The notes: generated by a model from the letters alone, not told the origin. Counted from the first letter of the stretch, positions 24,217-35,260 are shown. The stretch: DNA of 64,000 bases from Candidatus Rhodobacter oscarellae (GCF_001078595.1 NZ_LFTY01000002.1:3906036-3970035); one strand, 5' to 3'. A program made the numbers and translations.

Positions 24217-25158
24217 CTATCGCTCGCCCCGCCGGTAGGGAACCATAAGCGACGCGGGGACCTCGGCGCGCCGGGCGACGAAGATCAGGGCCAGGATCGA
24301 CAAGACATAGGGCGCCATAAGAAAGAGCTGGTAGGGAACTCCGTCGACGACCGTCTGCAGCCGCAATTGGTAGGCATCGAAGAAGGCGAAGAGCAGCGCT
24401 CCGAGCAGTGCCTTTCCCGGGCGCCACGAGGCGAACACGACCAGGGCGATGCAGATCCAGCCGCGTCCCTGAACCATGCCGGGGAAGAAGCTGTCAAAGG
24501 CGGCCATCGTCAGGAAGCTTCCCCCTACGGCCATCAGGGCCGAGCCTGCGACCACTGCTCCGATACGGATGCGAATGGGGTTGAGGCCCTGGGCCTCGAC
24601 CGCGTGCGGGTTTTCACCCGTCATGCGGATGGCCAGCCCAACCGGCGTGCGCGCGAGCATGTAGGCGACGACGATCACCGCCGCCAGGGCGACATATGTG
24701 GGCGCGGCCTGCCCAAACAGCACCGGCCCGAGGATCGGGATATCCGACAAGAACGGCACATCAATCGGGCGGAAGGGCTCGATCGTAGGCGGCAAATCAC
24801 CGACCTCTACGATGAGGCGGTAAAGATACGCGGCCAGAGCCGAAGCGAATAGGGTAATGCCCAGCCCGGACACATGCTGTGACAAGCCCAGGGGCACGGT
24901 CAGTGTCGCGTGCAAAAGCCCCATCACCGCCCCGCTTGAGGCCGCCACAACGAGCCCCAGCCAAAGCGGCAGTCCCAGATAGACGGCCAGCCAGCCCGTC
25001 ATGGCCCCCATCGTCATGATCCCCTCGATCCCAAGGTTCAATACGCCCGCGCGTTCGCACAAAAGAGCGCCCAGGACACCAAAGATCAGCGGGGTCGCGA
25101 TGCGAAGAACAGCGGCCCAGAGGCTTGTGTTGAAGAGGAGGTCAATCGCTTCTGTCAC
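24217..25158 (-). CDS. BMP-type ABC transporter permease, second subunit
   Basis: A 313-aa inner-membrane protein of the BPD_transp_2 family with about 8-10 helices. It has the typical N-terminal block ATPLIFGVLGALLCERAGVLN and NLGIEGIMTMGA, plus RMTGENPHAVEAQGLNP in the cytoplasmic loop. It pairs with the next permease and resembles nucleoside importers NupQ/RnsD and YufQ. The start overlaps the stop of that permease (4 bases). It is the last gene of the operon. Confidence 0.9.
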   Translation of the reverse strand: MTEAIDLLFNTSLWAAVLRIATPLIFGVLGALLCERAGVLNLGIEGIMTMGAMTGWLAVYLGLPLWLGLVVAASSGAVMGLLHATLTVPLGLSQHVSGLGITLFASALAAYLYRLIVEVGDLPPTIEPFRPIDVPFLSDIPILGPVLFGQAAPTYVALAAVIVVAYMLARTPVGLAIRMTGENPHAVEAQGLNPIRIRIGAVVAGSALMAVGGSFLTMAAFDSFFPGMVQGRGWICIALVVFASWRPGKALLGALLFAFFDAYQLRLQTVVDGVPYQLFLMAPYVLSILALIFVARRAEVPASLMVPYRRGER

Positions 25159-26198
25159 CGGCGCACCCGATAGGTTGTGAAGAGGAGGGCAACAATCATC
25201 GTCAACAGACAGAGCGCCACAATCACGTCCGCGATGAAGCTTGGCACGCCGGTGGCGCGGCTCATCGCGTCGGCCCCAACGAAGACTGTGGCCACGAATA
25301 TCGCAGCGGCGACAACGCCCGCGGGATGCAAGGCGGCCAGCATGGCGACGACGATGCCCGCATAGCCGAAGCCGGGGCTCATCGTTGTGGTGACCCCTGC
25401 GGTGACCCCCATCACCTCGACCGACCCCGCCAGGCCCGCCAGCGCACCGGACAATAGCGCGACGCCCATGATCGTCCTAGGCAACGAGATACCCGCAAAG
25501 GCAGCCGCGTCCGCGTTTAGTCCCGCCGCGCGGGTCTCAGCCCCGAAAACGGTGCGTGACAGAACCAGCCAGACCGTTGCCGCCGCAATAACCGCGAAGA
25601 TGAACCCAATGTGAAGCCGGGTGCGCGGGACCAGATCCGGAAGCCGGAAGGCGTTATCGACCGGCACGGATGAGGGCCAGCCGAAGGCCAAGGGGTCCCT
25701 TAGGGGGCCTTCTATCATCAGGCCAACGAATAGCAGGACGATGAAGTTCAAAAGCAGCGTCGTGACGACCTCGTCCACGCCAAAACGAAGCCGGAGAAAC
25801 GCCGGACCCGCAAGCAGCGCCGCCCCGGCGGCCATGCTGGCAAGCAAAAGCATCGGCACCCCCAGCCAGCCGGGAACCCCCAAGGAATGCCCAATCCAGG
25901 CGGTCACAAGAGCGCCCATAAAGAACTGGCCTTCGCCGCCGATGTTCCACAGCTTCGCCCGGAACGCGACGGCCGCCGCCAGGCCGGTGAAAATCAGCGG
26001 CGTCGCGCGCGTGAGCATCTCTGTGATGGACAGCCGAGACCCGAGTGCTCCACGCAACATTTCGCCATAAGCCGTCAGCGGATTGACGCCCGCTGCAACG
26101 ATCAGACCCGCTGCGAGGATGAGCGCTGCAAGAACAGCGATCAGCGGGGCCAGCACCACGATATACAGTGGCGTATGCGTGCGGCGCTCAAGTCGCAT
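25155..26198 (-). CDS. BMP-type ABC transporter permease, first subunit
   Basis: A 347-aa membrane protein of the BPD_transp_2 family (NupP/RnsC-like). It has LTRATPLIFTGLAAAVAFRA, KLWNIGGEGQFFMGAL and RAAGLNADAAAFAGIS. Together with the other permease it forms the membrane channel for the BMP-type binding protein encoded in the same operon. It overlaps the end of the ATPase gene by 11 bases. Confidence 0.9.
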   Translation of the reverse strand: MRLERRTHTPLYIVVLAPLIAVLAALILAAGLIVAAGVNPLTAYGEMLRGALGSRLSITEMLTRATPLIFTGLAAAVAFRAKLWNIGGEGQFFMGALVTAWIGHSLGVPGWLGVPMLLLASMAAGAALLAGPAFLRLRFGVDEVVTTLLLNFIVLLFVGLMIEGPLRDPLAFGWPSSVPVDNAFRLPDLVPRTRLHIGFIFAVIAAATVWLVLSRTVFGAETRAAGLNADAAAFAGISLPRTIMGVALLSGALAGLAGSVEVMGVTAGVTTTMSPGFGYAGIVVAMLAALHPAGVVAAAIFVATVFVGADAMSRATGVPSFIADVIVALCLLTMIVALLFTTYRVRR

Positions 26199-27705
26199 GC
26201 GCGTCCTCGTCCCAAGCGCCCGCCATCATTAGGCCCAGGCGCTGCGGATTGGCGTCTTTCGCTTCGATGGGCGCAGATAGCCGGCCCTTCACAATGGCCT
26301 GGATGCGATCGGACAGGGCGACTGCCTCCTCCAGTTCTTCAGAAATCAAAAGGATGGCCGCTCCTTTCTCTCGTGCAGCAAGAAGTTCCGTATGGACAGA
26401 GGCGATGGCCCCTTCGTCAAGGCCGCGGGTCGGCTGGTTTGCCAAAACAAAGCTGGGTTCATTTGAAAGCACGCGGCCAAGTATGAGTTTTTGCATGTTC
26501 CCGCCGGACAGCAGGCGCGCCCGTGTGTCCGCGGACGCCCCCCGAATGTCGAAGCGCTCGATCAAACGTTCCGCGTATTCCCTGCTTTCACGCTGACGCA
26601 CAAAGCCGTTCTTGGAGAATTGCGGCGTCTTCAATCGTTCCAGAACGGCGTTCTCCCAAACGCTCAGTTCGCCGACGACGCCCTCGGCGTGGCGGTCCTC
26701 GGGGACCCGGCCGACGCCTGCGCGGATCATACCCCGCGGGCCCAGCGCAGAGGCGTCCGCGCCGCGCAGCCTAAGCTCGCCGGAACTTGGCTGGACCAGA
26801 CCGGACAACAAGGCCCCAAGCGCGGCCTGCCCATTACCGGATACCCCAACGATGCCAAGGATCTCACCTTCATGAACCGTGAAGTTGACGTCATCGAGCC
26901 GCGTTTCTTCGCCCCGTTTGATGCTGACACCTACAGCCGACATGACCGGCGCACCGGTCCGGTGGTCCGCACGCGTCGGGCGTTCGACCTTGCGGCCCAC
27001 CATGAGTTCGGCAAGCTCTGCGGGGCTGGTGTCAGCGGTGTTTCTTTCCGCCACAAGCTTGCCGCCGCGCAGGACCGCGACCCGGTCGGCGGTCATGACT
27101 TCGCGAAGCTTGTGACTGATGAAGATAAGCGACAGACCCTCTTTGGTCATATCTCTGAGCGTCTCAAATAGGCGTTGCGCCTCGGGCCGGGCCAGCACAG
27201 CGGTCGGTTCATCGAGGATCAATATCCGAGCGTCTCGATAAAGCGCCTTGAGGATCTCGACGCGCTGGCGCTCGCCCACGGATAGCGCGCTGATCTTTGC
27301 CTCGGGATCAATCGGAAGGCCGAAGCGCTCGGCGATCTTCAAGAGCTTGGCTCGGGCCTCGGCACGGGCCGATTTGATCCGGCGAAGCGGTTCCGACCCA
27401 AGCATGACGTTCTCAAGGACCGAGAGGTTCCCCGCGAGCGTGAAATGCTGATGCACCATGCCCACACCCGCCTCGATGGCCTTGCGCGGCACCCCCGGCG
27501 GCAGCTTCTGTCCGAAGACATGAACAGAGCCCTCATCCGCCGCGTAGTGGCCAAACAGGATATTCATCAAAGTCGTCTTGCCGGCGCCGTTCTCGCCAAG
27601 CAGCGCAAGGATTTCACCCGGCTGCAGCTCCAGCGAGATGTCGTCATTTGCGGTAAGCGCACCAAATCGCTTCGTGATCCCGCGCAGTTCCAGCACCTTT
27701 GTCAT
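26188..27705 (-). CDS. ABC transporter ATPase, duplicated, nucleoside/sugar type
   Basis: A 505-aa fusion of two ATPase domains, as in NupO/RnsB and RbsA. The first domain has LGENGAGKTTLMN (Walker A), SVGERQRVEIL (signature) and ILILDEPTAVL (Walker B). The second has VGVSGNGQAALG in place of Walker A, LLSGGNMQKLILGR and VLANQPTRGLD, so the second site lacks the Walker A lysine and the catalytic Glu, as is usual for this class. It overlaps the amidase stop by 4 bases. Confidence 0.94.
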   Translation of the reverse strand: MTKVLELRGITKRFGALTANDDISLELQPGEILALLGENGAGKTTLMNILFGHYAADEGSVHVFGQKLPPGVPRKAIEAGVGMVHQHFTLAGNLSVLENVMLGSEPLRRIKSARAEARAKLLKIAERFGLPIDPEAKISALSVGERQRVEILKALYRDARILILDEPTAVLARPEAQRLFETLRDMTKEGLSLIFISHKLREVMTADRVAVLRGGKLVAERNTADTSPAELAELMVGRKVERPTRADHRTGAPVMSAVGVSIKRGEETRLDDVNFTVHEGEILGIVGVSGNGQAALGALLSGLVQPSSGELRLRGADASALGPRGMIRAGVGRVPEDRHAEGVVGELSVWENAVLERLKTPQFSKNGFVRQRESREYAERLIERFDIRGASADTRARLLSGGNMQKLILGRVLSNEPSFVLANQPTRGLDEGAIASVHTELLAAREKGAAILLISEELEEAVALSDRIQAIVKGRLSAPIEAKDANPQRLGLMMAGAWDEDAHAT

Positions 27706-29060
27706 AGTGGCATTCCGGCGATTGGGTATGGAAAGCTAAAGCTCGGCGCGCGCGCCTCGATGCGCTCCCCAAGCGCCAGCAGGGCGGCGTCGGATCCGAC
27801 CGGCCCCAAAAGCTGCGCGCCCAATGGCAGGCCGTCGGACATTCCGAATGGCAGGCCCAGCGCCGGAAGCCCCGCGACATTCGCAAGGGCGACATTCGGC
27901 GCGAAGGCCTTCATGCGCGCCCGATGGTCCGCCGGGTCCTGCCCAGACAGGTCGAATGCCCCAACCGGTGGCGGGGCCTGCGACAGCACGGGCATCAAAA
28001 GAGCGTCGCAGTCGGCGAATAGTGTATTCGCTTGATAGGTCAGGCGCGCGATGCCCCGCGTGACCGCGAAGAAACCCGTCGCCGTGACCGCGCGCGCCTC
28101 GGCTGCAAGCGCCGCGGCCAATGGCGGCACCTGATCGTCGGTCAGTTGCAAAGCGCCAAGCCATTCCGCCAGGGATACGCCAATGACGGACCATGCCAGC
28201 TGGTGCGCTTTCTCGCCCATGGCGTCGGGGCTGGGGCGCTCGCTTACCGTGCAACCGGCGTCGCGTAGCGCATCGGCGACGGCCTCGACGGCCCGGCGCT
28301 GATCTGCGCCGCAGACGTCCGGCACCGCCACCCCGATGCGGGGTTTGCCCGAAAGCTCGACCGCCGGAAGCGGCTGGCGGGCAGAGCGAAACGCTGTCTG
28401 AACGTCCCGGATTGAACGCGCCAGAACGAGGCCCTGGGCGATCCCCGCAAGGTGATTATCGAAACCGGGCCCAGCAGACACCGCACCTCGCGAGGGCTTA
28501 AGCCCCGTCAGCCCGCAGCAGGCCGCGGGCACTCTTATGGACCCGCCAGCATCCGTTGCATGCGAAATCGCAACCAGCCCGGCGGCAACCGCCGCAGCCG
28601 CGCCGCCCGAAGAACCGCCGGGCGTAAGCTGCGGATTCCAAGGGTTGCATGTGGGCGGCAAGCCTTCGGGTTCACAGCTTAGCGATGTCCCGAAAGGCGG
28701 GGTGGCGGTCCGGCCAAACGGCAAGAGACCTAAGCGGCGAAACGCGCCGAAGAGGTCGTCGTCCAGCTTGGGGGTGTCCGCTGCGGCGCGCAGCGCGGCG
28801 GATCCTGCAGACGCGGGCAGGCCGCTGGCCACACCGCCAAGGTCCTTCGCCAGAAAGGGCACGCCATGGAATGGTCTGCGGTCATCTTGCGGCGCGGCGT
28901 CCGCCGCCCGCGCGCTGGCGCGGGCCATTTCCTCGTCCAGATACACCACGGCACCCAGCTCCGCCCGCTCTGCGCAGGCGGACAGACTGGCCTCCATCAC
29001 GTCGACGGCAGTGGTCTGCCCACTCCGAATGGCGGCGGAGAGTGCCGTGGCATCTTGCAT
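27702..29060 (-). CDS. Amidase (amidase-signature family)
   Basis: A 452-aa enzyme of the amidase-signature family. The Ser-cisSer-Lys triad is visible as Lys in PFLAKDLGG, the loop TPGGSSGGAAAAVAAG, and Ser in DAGGSIRVPAACCGLTGLKP, whose first part carries the nucleophile. It lies between the binding protein and the ATPase of a BMP-type importer, so its substrate is probably the imported amide or a product of the co-encoded amidohydrolase. The real substrate is unknown. Confidence 0.9.
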   Translation of the reverse strand: MQDATALSAAIRSGQTTAVDVMEASLSACAERAELGAVVYLDEEMARASARAADAAPQDDRRPFHGVPFLAKDLGGVASGLPASAGSAALRAAADTPKLDDDLFGAFRRLGLLPFGRTATPPFGTSLSCEPEGLPPTCNPWNPQLTPGGSSGGAAAAVAAGLVAISHATDAGGSIRVPAACCGLTGLKPSRGAVSAGPGFDNHLAGIAQGLVLARSIRDVQTAFRSARQPLPAVELSGKPRIGVAVPDVCGADQRRAVEAVADALRDAGCTVSERPSPDAMGEKAHQLAWSVIGVSLAEWLGALQLTDDQVPPLAAALAAEARAVTATGFFAVTRGIARLTYQANTLFADCDALLMPVLSQAPPPVGAFDLSGQDPADHRARMKAFAPNVALANVAGLPALGLPFGMSDGLPLGAQLLGPVGSDAALLALGERIEARAPSFSFPYPIAGMPL

Positions 29061-29075
29061 AGTTTTGGTCGGCGC

Positions 29076-30059
29076 TTACGCAGGCTCGGCTTCGTCGAGC
29101 GGCACGTTCCATTCGCCAGAGACGATCGCCGCCTGCTTGGCCTCCATCGCCGGGATCGCATCCGCCGGAACGTCGTCGGCGACGTAGATCAGCTCGTTCC
29201 CGCCGTAGGACATGAACGAATACTCGGTATAGTCACGGCCGACCGGCTTACCGGCCTGAATGTCCGCCGCAATGGCCGAGATCGTCGGGCCGTAGTTCCA
29301 GATCGCGTTGGCAAAGACCGTGCCTGGGTAGCGCGGCGTGTAGTCGATCAAAGAACCGACGGCCTTGATGCCGCGCTCTTGTGCGGCATCGGCGGTCCCG
29401 ATGCGCTCGCCAAAGAGGATGTCAGCACCGGCATCGATCTGCGCGATGGCGGCTTCCTTTGCGCGGGCGGGGTCGAACCATGCGCCGATGAACCCGTTGA
29501 GGAAGGTGGCATCGGCGTTCACTTCTTTGACGCCCATGCGGAACGCATTGATCAGCAGGTTCACTTCCGGGATCGGGTATCCACCGACGGAGCCAAAGAC
29601 ATTGCTCTCGGACATGCGCCCAGCCAGCATGCCTGCCAGATAGGCGGCCTCGTGATTGCGCGTACCAAAGACGCCGAAATTGTCGCCCGAGGGTCCCGCC
29701 GACGAGCCCATCAGGAAGGCCGTCTCAGGATAGTCCGCCGCAACTTCGCGGGCTTCGCGCTCGACGGCATAGGATTCACCCCAGACGAGGTCTACGCCGC
29801 TCTCGGCGTATTCGCGCATGGCGCGCGGATAGTCCGTGGGCGCCACGCCTTCGGAGAATGCGTACTCGATCTCGCCGGCCGCGGCGGCCTCTTGGAACGC
29901 CAGATGGATGCGGCTGTTCCAGGCGTTCTCCACCGGTGACATGTGAACGGCGGCCACCTTGGTGACGGATTGCGCGCTCGCGCGGCGAACATAGGCGGGC
30001 AGGGCCAGAGTGGCGGCTGCGCCCACCATTAGCTGGCGGCGAGTTGTCATAAGTTTCAT
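29076..30059 (-). CDS. BMP family ABC transporter substrate-binding protein
   Basis: A 327-aa periplasmic protein of the basic-membrane-protein (PnrA/Med) family, which bind nucleosides or related bases. The signal MTTRRQLMVGAAATLALPAY has a Tat-like RR. Family blocks are MSPVENAWNSRIHLAFQEA (ligand pocket), GSSAGPSGDNFGVFGTRNHEAAYLAG and VGGYPIPEVNLLINAF. ATG 30059 has AGGGAC upstream. It precedes the amidase and the ATPase/permease genes in one operon. Confidence 0.92.
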   Translation of the reverse strand: MKLMTTRRQLMVGAAATLALPAYVRRASAQSVTKVAAVHMSPVENAWNSRIHLAFQEAAAAGEIEYAFSEGVAPTDYPRAMREYAESGVDLVWGESYAVEREAREVAADYPETAFLMGSSAGPSGDNFGVFGTRNHEAAYLAGMLAGRMSESNVFGSVGGYPIPEVNLLINAFRMGVKEVNADATFLNGFIGAWFDPARAKEAAIAQIDAGADILFGERIGTADAAQERGIKAVGSLIDYTPRYPGTVFANAIWNYGPTISAIAADIQAGKPVGRDYTEYSFMSYGGNELIYVADDVPADAIPAMEAKQAAIVSGEWNVPLDEAEPA

Positions 30060-30095
30060 AGATCAGGTCCCTTTGTTGGTCTGTGTATTGACTTG

Positions 30096-31397
30096 TTAAT
30101 CAGAGGCATCCTCGGCGGCGGGTGCATAGCCCGCGGGGTCGAGGGTCGCGGGGCGTCCCGCCAGGTTGAGCTGGGCCAGCCGTGGCGGGGTCCGAGACAG
30201 GATTTCACCATCGCGGATGACGGCAAGACGCGTCGCCCTCAGGCGCACCGCTTCGATCGGATCGCGGGCCTGCAGCAACACCATGCTGGCCGGGCCTCCC
30301 TCGCGCAAGGTCGGATCCGGCAGGCGCATGGCCTTGGCGCCGTTGAGCGTGACGGATTCGAAGGCCCACCGCATCGCCTCGCGAGACGTCATCGGCACCG
30401 CGTGCACGCCCATATGCGCCACGTCCAGCATGTCGGCTGATCCAAGCGGATACCATGGGTCCATCGTGCAATCCTGCCCGAAGGCAACATTCACACCGGC
30501 GGCCCGCAGCTCCTGCACGCGGGTCAGGCCGCGGCGGCGGGGATAGGTGTCCGACCGCCCCTGAAGCGTGATGTTGATCAGCGGATTCGGCACAATCGTC
30601 ATGCCCGATTCCGCGATCAAGGGGACCAGTTTCGTGGCGTAGTAATTGTCATAAGAGTGCATCGCCGTGACGTGGCTGCCGACAACGCGGTCCGCGAGCC
30701 CGAGGCGGGTTGTCTCATAGGCCAGCGTCTCGATGTGACGCGACAAAGGATCGTCGCTCTCGTCGCAATGCAGGTCAAGCATCAGGCCTCTTTCGGCGGC
30801 GATCTCTGCCAGACGCGTGACCGAACGCGCGCCATCGGCCATCGTGCGCTCAAAATGCGGAATCCCGCCGACAACATCAACGCCCATATCCAGGGCGCGC
30901 AGGAGGTTTTCCTCGGCCTTTTCAGAGCGGTAAAGGCCATCCTGCGGGAAGGCGACGAGTTGCAGATCAATATACGGGGCGACCTTCTTGCGCACCTCCA
31001 AAAGAGCCTCAACGCCCACCAGCGGGGCCGTTGACACGTCCACATGGGACCGGATCGCCAATAGCCCCTGCGAGACCGCCAGATCGCAATATCTGAGGGC
31101 GCGCTCGATGACGGCTTCGGGCGTCAAAAGCGGCTTTAGCTCTCCCCAAAGCGCAATGCCTTCAAGCAGCGTGCCGGACTGGTTCAGCCGCGGCAGCCCG
31201 AGGCTTAGGGTGGCATCCATGTGAAAATGCGGATCGACGAAGGGGGGCGCGACCAGCTGGTCGCCGGCATCAATCTCAATGTCGGCGGCGCCTTCAATAG
31301 AGCGCGCTATCGTCGCGATCTTCTCGCCTTTGACGGCAATGTCGAAGGACCCGCGCCTGTCCGGCAAGCGAGCATTCCGGATCAGAATATCGAGCAT
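30096..31397 (-). CDS. Cytosine-deaminase-like metal-dependent amidohydrolase
   Basis: A 433-aa TIM-barrel amidohydrolase. Metal ligands appear as VDPHFHMDATL (HxH), IRSHVDVS, DLHCDESDD and, at the end of the barrel, NVAFGQDCTMDPW (Asp). The arrangement is that of CodA/isocytosine or N-isopropylammelide-type deaminases. It is the first gene of the importer operon, 36 nt ahead of the binding protein. Deamination or ring opening of an imported N-heterocycle followed by amide hydrolysis is a reasonable pathway guess; the substrate is not known. Confidence 0.88.
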   Translation of the reverse strand: MLDILIRNARLPDRRGSFDIAVKGEKIATIARSIEGAADIEIDAGDQLVAPPFVDPHFHMDATLSLGLPRLNQSGTLLEGIALWGELKPLLTPEAVIERALRYCDLAVSQGLLAIRSHVDVSTAPLVGVEALLEVRKKVAPYIDLQLVAFPQDGLYRSEKAEENLLRALDMGVDVVGGIPHFERTMADGARSVTRLAEIAAERGLMLDLHCDESDDPLSRHIETLAYETTRLGLADRVVGSHVTAMHSYDNYYATKLVPLIAESGMTIVPNPLINITLQGRSDTYPRRRGLTRVQELRAAGVNVAFGQDCTMDPWYPLGSADMLDVAHMGVHAVPMTSREAMRWAFESVTLNGAKAMRLPDPTLREGGPASMVLLQARDPIEAVRLRATRLAVIRDGEILSRTPPRLAQLNLAGRPATLDPAGYAPAAEDASD

Positions 31398-31745
31398 CCC
31401 GCACCCCTTGATTTTTGACCCTATGGTAAAGATGTTTCATCCAAGCTCAAAGCTTTTCGTCAATCCGGGTATGGAAAAACGAGTTCGGCCGTTCTTTAGG
31501 CCTTTCCCGGCCTGGATGCCGGAAACCTTTGCAGCGCGAGAAATGCCCAAGAAGTGAAGGGTGGTGGCGCTGAAAAGGCGGCTCAATCCGCGACTCGTCT
31601 GTTATTTTTGAACGCGGCGACGGGGTGGTTGGGATTGCCCAGATTTGAACCTCGATGAATGACAGCAAACGGGACGCGCCGCGGAAAACACCACGCTGCG
31701 CCTGCACGGCGATGCTGCGTTAGGGACGTTAGGAAATCCAAATTT
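31398..31745. other. Upstream region of the importer operon, no gene
   Basis: No supported gene. At 31626-31653 the sequence TGGTTG...GATTTGAACCT resembles the complement of a tRNA-Met 3' end, but the stems do not pair; it may be a worn tRNA fragment. The first part must hold the promoter of the amidohydrolase operon. Confidence 0.4.
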
Positions 31746-31968
31746 GCGAAGACCCGCAGAGCGACCACGCGCACCCACACGAAAAAAAGGGGCCGCGCAG
31801 CCGACCTCCTCCCAGATTCTTGACGTAATGTCCGCTTACATCATCCCGCCCATGTCGGGCATGCCGCCGCCAGGCGCGCGGTTTCTCGGGCTTCTCTGTA
31901 ACCATGGCCTCGGCGGTGATTAGCAAACCCTAACTCCAGCCGCGTCTTGCAGTGGTATGAAACGGACC
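31746..31968 (-). pseudogene. groEL: Decayed copy of the groEL 3' end and terminator
   Basis: The minus strand reads LLITAEAMVTEKPEKP and then, after a frameshift, a GMPDMGG-like tail, matching [19 protein letters not shown] of the intact groEL. Similarity also runs into the 3' flank: GGGGCCGCGCAG and the A-rich tract match the region after groEL at 33130-33212. Upstream the match fades by about 31968. So about 220 bp of a second groEL, including its terminator, remain about 1.3 kb downstream of the working gene. Confidence 0.75.
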
Positions 31969-32286
31969 GGTGTGAGCCCAAAATGTCGGATGCTGCATCC
32001 CGCGCCGACGGCAGTTATGCGCAGGTAGCAGGCTTTGCAAAGTCGCGTCGTCGGTCCAATCGTGACCGTTCAGTATTGAAGTTTGTGGGCCATTTAATGA
32101 GCCGTTGCTGACTTTGATTTCTCTCCTTTGTGCTGCTTTGTCAGTCATCGATCTCCCAAACAGGATAAAATACTGATCCGGACACAAGGGACTCCCGGCG
32201 TTTCAGTTGTTGCCTGGAGGCTTCAAAGCAAATTAAGGATCACGGGTTGCTTTAGAGAATGATGCGTGTGCAAGAACGCCCGGCTG
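31969..32286. other. Degenerate DNA with one doubtful ORF
   Basis: An 85-codon minus-strand frame (31930-32187) contains MTDKAAQRREIKVSNGSL but runs into the groEL remnant and has no recognised homologue. I see no ribosome site that would support it. The rest holds nothing recognisable. Confidence 0.35.
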
Positions 32287-32787
32287 TTACTTGGCCTGCA
32301 AATCGCGAAGGGCTTTGAACAGAGCGGCCAGCCGGACCAGCAGAAATTCATAGTCTTCAAACCTGGCCAGAGAAACTACGGCGACTTCGGATCTCGGCGC
32401 TGTTTCCGCGCCTTTCTTGGCCAAATCCTCAAAAATATTGCGAAGCTTTTTGCGCTGTGTGGCAAGCAGTTTGTTCAGCCTGTCGCGTTGCTTCTGTGTC
32501 TCTTTGTCGTTCTGGTCATCCAGCGCGTACAGTGCAGCAAGCGTCTCCACATAGAGCGCCTCCATGGTGACTAGGTCGTCGTCTTTGGGGTTGATATTGA
32601 ACTCGCCTTGCAGAAATTCTGCCCGCTTTTTTTGCGTTTCGTTGATGTCTTTTCGCAGCGACTTGATTTGCGCTTTGGTCGTGGATTGCGCAAGGTGGAC
32701 CGGCAGCTCTAACAGATGGGTCGGACCGCGTGGCGCCGAACTTGCAGCGGTGGCGGCAACAAGGAAGATTAGGACCACATACCGCAT
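32287..32787 (-). CDS. Unknown exported coiled-coil protein
   Basis: A 166-aa protein with a signal peptide (MRYVVLIFLVAATAASSA) and then almost continuous charged helix: IKSLRKDINETQKKRAEFL, DDQNDKETQKQRDRLNKLL, ATQRKKLRNIFEDLAKKG. A periplasmic coiled coil is likely. It is AT-richer than the neighbours. I do not recognise a family. It stands alone between the groEL remnant and groEL. Confidence 0.6.
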   Translation of the reverse strand: MRYVVLIFLVAATAASSAPRGPTHLLELPVHLAQSTTKAQIKSLRKDINETQKKRAEFLQGEFNINPKDDDLVTMEALYVETLAALYALDDQNDKETQKQRDRLNKLLATQRKKLRNIFEDLAKKGAETAPRSEVAVVSLARFEDYEFLLVRLAALFKALRDLQAK

Positions 32788-33151
32788 TATCGCTCCTCAA
32801 ATCGCTTTTACTCTGTCCAAAAAGCCGGACACAATGCAACCATCCATTAGCCGCCCCGGGCAAACAACACAAGCTGTCGTCGCATGCCTTAACGGCGCAC
32901 ATAGCCAGTCAATGTCAACGTTAGAATTGGGAGAACTTGGCCTCGCACCATGAAGTCGCAAGCTTTGCCAGCAATGCGGGCCGAATATTAGAGTGCGCCT
33001 CTCCGAGATATTTTCATCGCTAGCGGAATTCGGATGAGCGTTCGGGCTCCATACCAGTTGCGGAAAACCCATGTCAGTTTTGGGCTGAAACCAGTAGCTG
33101 TTGTCTGAAAGCCGAAAGGCGGCAAAGTCCGCAAAGCCACCACAAGCATCC
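32788..33151. other. Intergenic stretch before groEL, no gene
   Basis: Nothing coding is convincing on either strand. It must hold the promoter for the coiled-coil gene. Its left 200 bp are AT-rich compared with groEL. Confidence 0.45.
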
Positions 33152-33190
33152 GCGCAAAAAGAAAGGGGCCGCGCAGGCGACCCCTTTCCC
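33152..33190 (-). terminator. Rho-independent terminator of groESL
   Basis: A 12-bp stem with one G-T pair (GAAAGGGGCCGC at 33161-33172 with GCGACCCCTTTC at 33177-33188) and loop GCAG is followed on the minus strand by TTTTTGCGCG. It lies 23 nt after the groEL stop. A damaged copy is present in the groEL remnant. Confidence 0.85.
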
Positions 33191-33212
33191 AGTTTCTTGG
33201 CGCAATGGCGAC

Positions 33213-34871
<1,659 letters not shown>

Positions 34872-34906
34872 TTAGAATTCGTGGAAATTGATCGGGAAGG
34901 TGCGCG

Positions 34907-35194
34907 TTAGGAGATGATCCCCAGGATGTCGCTTTCCTTCATGATCAGTAGCTCTTCGCCGTCCAGCGTGATCTCGGTGCCGGACCACTTGCCGAACAGG
35001 ATCTTGTCGCCAGCGGACACGGCCATCGGCGCGCGCGAGCCATCATCTTTGATTGCGCCCTCGCCTGCGGCGACGACTTCGCCCTCGGCGGGCTTCTCTT
35101 TGGCGCTGTCGGGGATGATCAGACCGCCAGCGGTCTTTTCATCGGATTCCACACGGCGGACCAGCACACGGTCATGCAGCGGAGTGAATGCCAT
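34907..35194 (-). CDS. groES: Co-chaperonin GroES (Cpn10)
   Basis: A 95-aa lid protein of the GroEL ring. It begins [17 protein letters not shown]; the mobile loop that binds GroEL is [15 protein letters not shown]. The C-terminal part has [23 protein letters not shown] 35194 is the family start; an ATG 45 nt upstream is not used. A CIRCE operator lies 38 nt further up. Confidence 0.98.
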   Translation of the reverse strand: MAFTPLHDRVLVRRVESDEKTAGGLIIPDSAKEKPAEGEVVAAGEGAIKDDGSRAPMAVSAGDKILFGKWSGTEITLDGEELLIMKESDILGIIS

Positions 35195-35231
35195 TTGTTG
35201 AACGCTCCCTTGGTTCTGTTCAATCTCGGGT

Positions 35232-35260
35232 GTTATCACTCACCTCCCGTGAGTGATAAC
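35232..35260 (-). promoter_or_regulatory. CIRCE operator (HrcA site) of groESL
   Basis: A perfect inverted repeat TTATCACTC-N9-GAGTGATAA, extended one base on each side. It matches the CIRCE plan (TTAGCACTC-N9-GAGTGCTAA) with one symmetrical change per arm. HrcA binds such sites and represses groESL until heat shock. Confidence 0.9.

Noticed and set aside
31626-31653. tRNA gene on the minus strand
   Set aside because: Only the terminal TGGTTG and GATTTGAACCT resemble tRNA-Met; T-stem and acceptor do not pair and no anticodon arm exists.
31930-32187. 85-codon gene on the minus strand
   Set aside because: Its end lies in the decayed groEL copy, and there is no ribosome site or recognised similarity.
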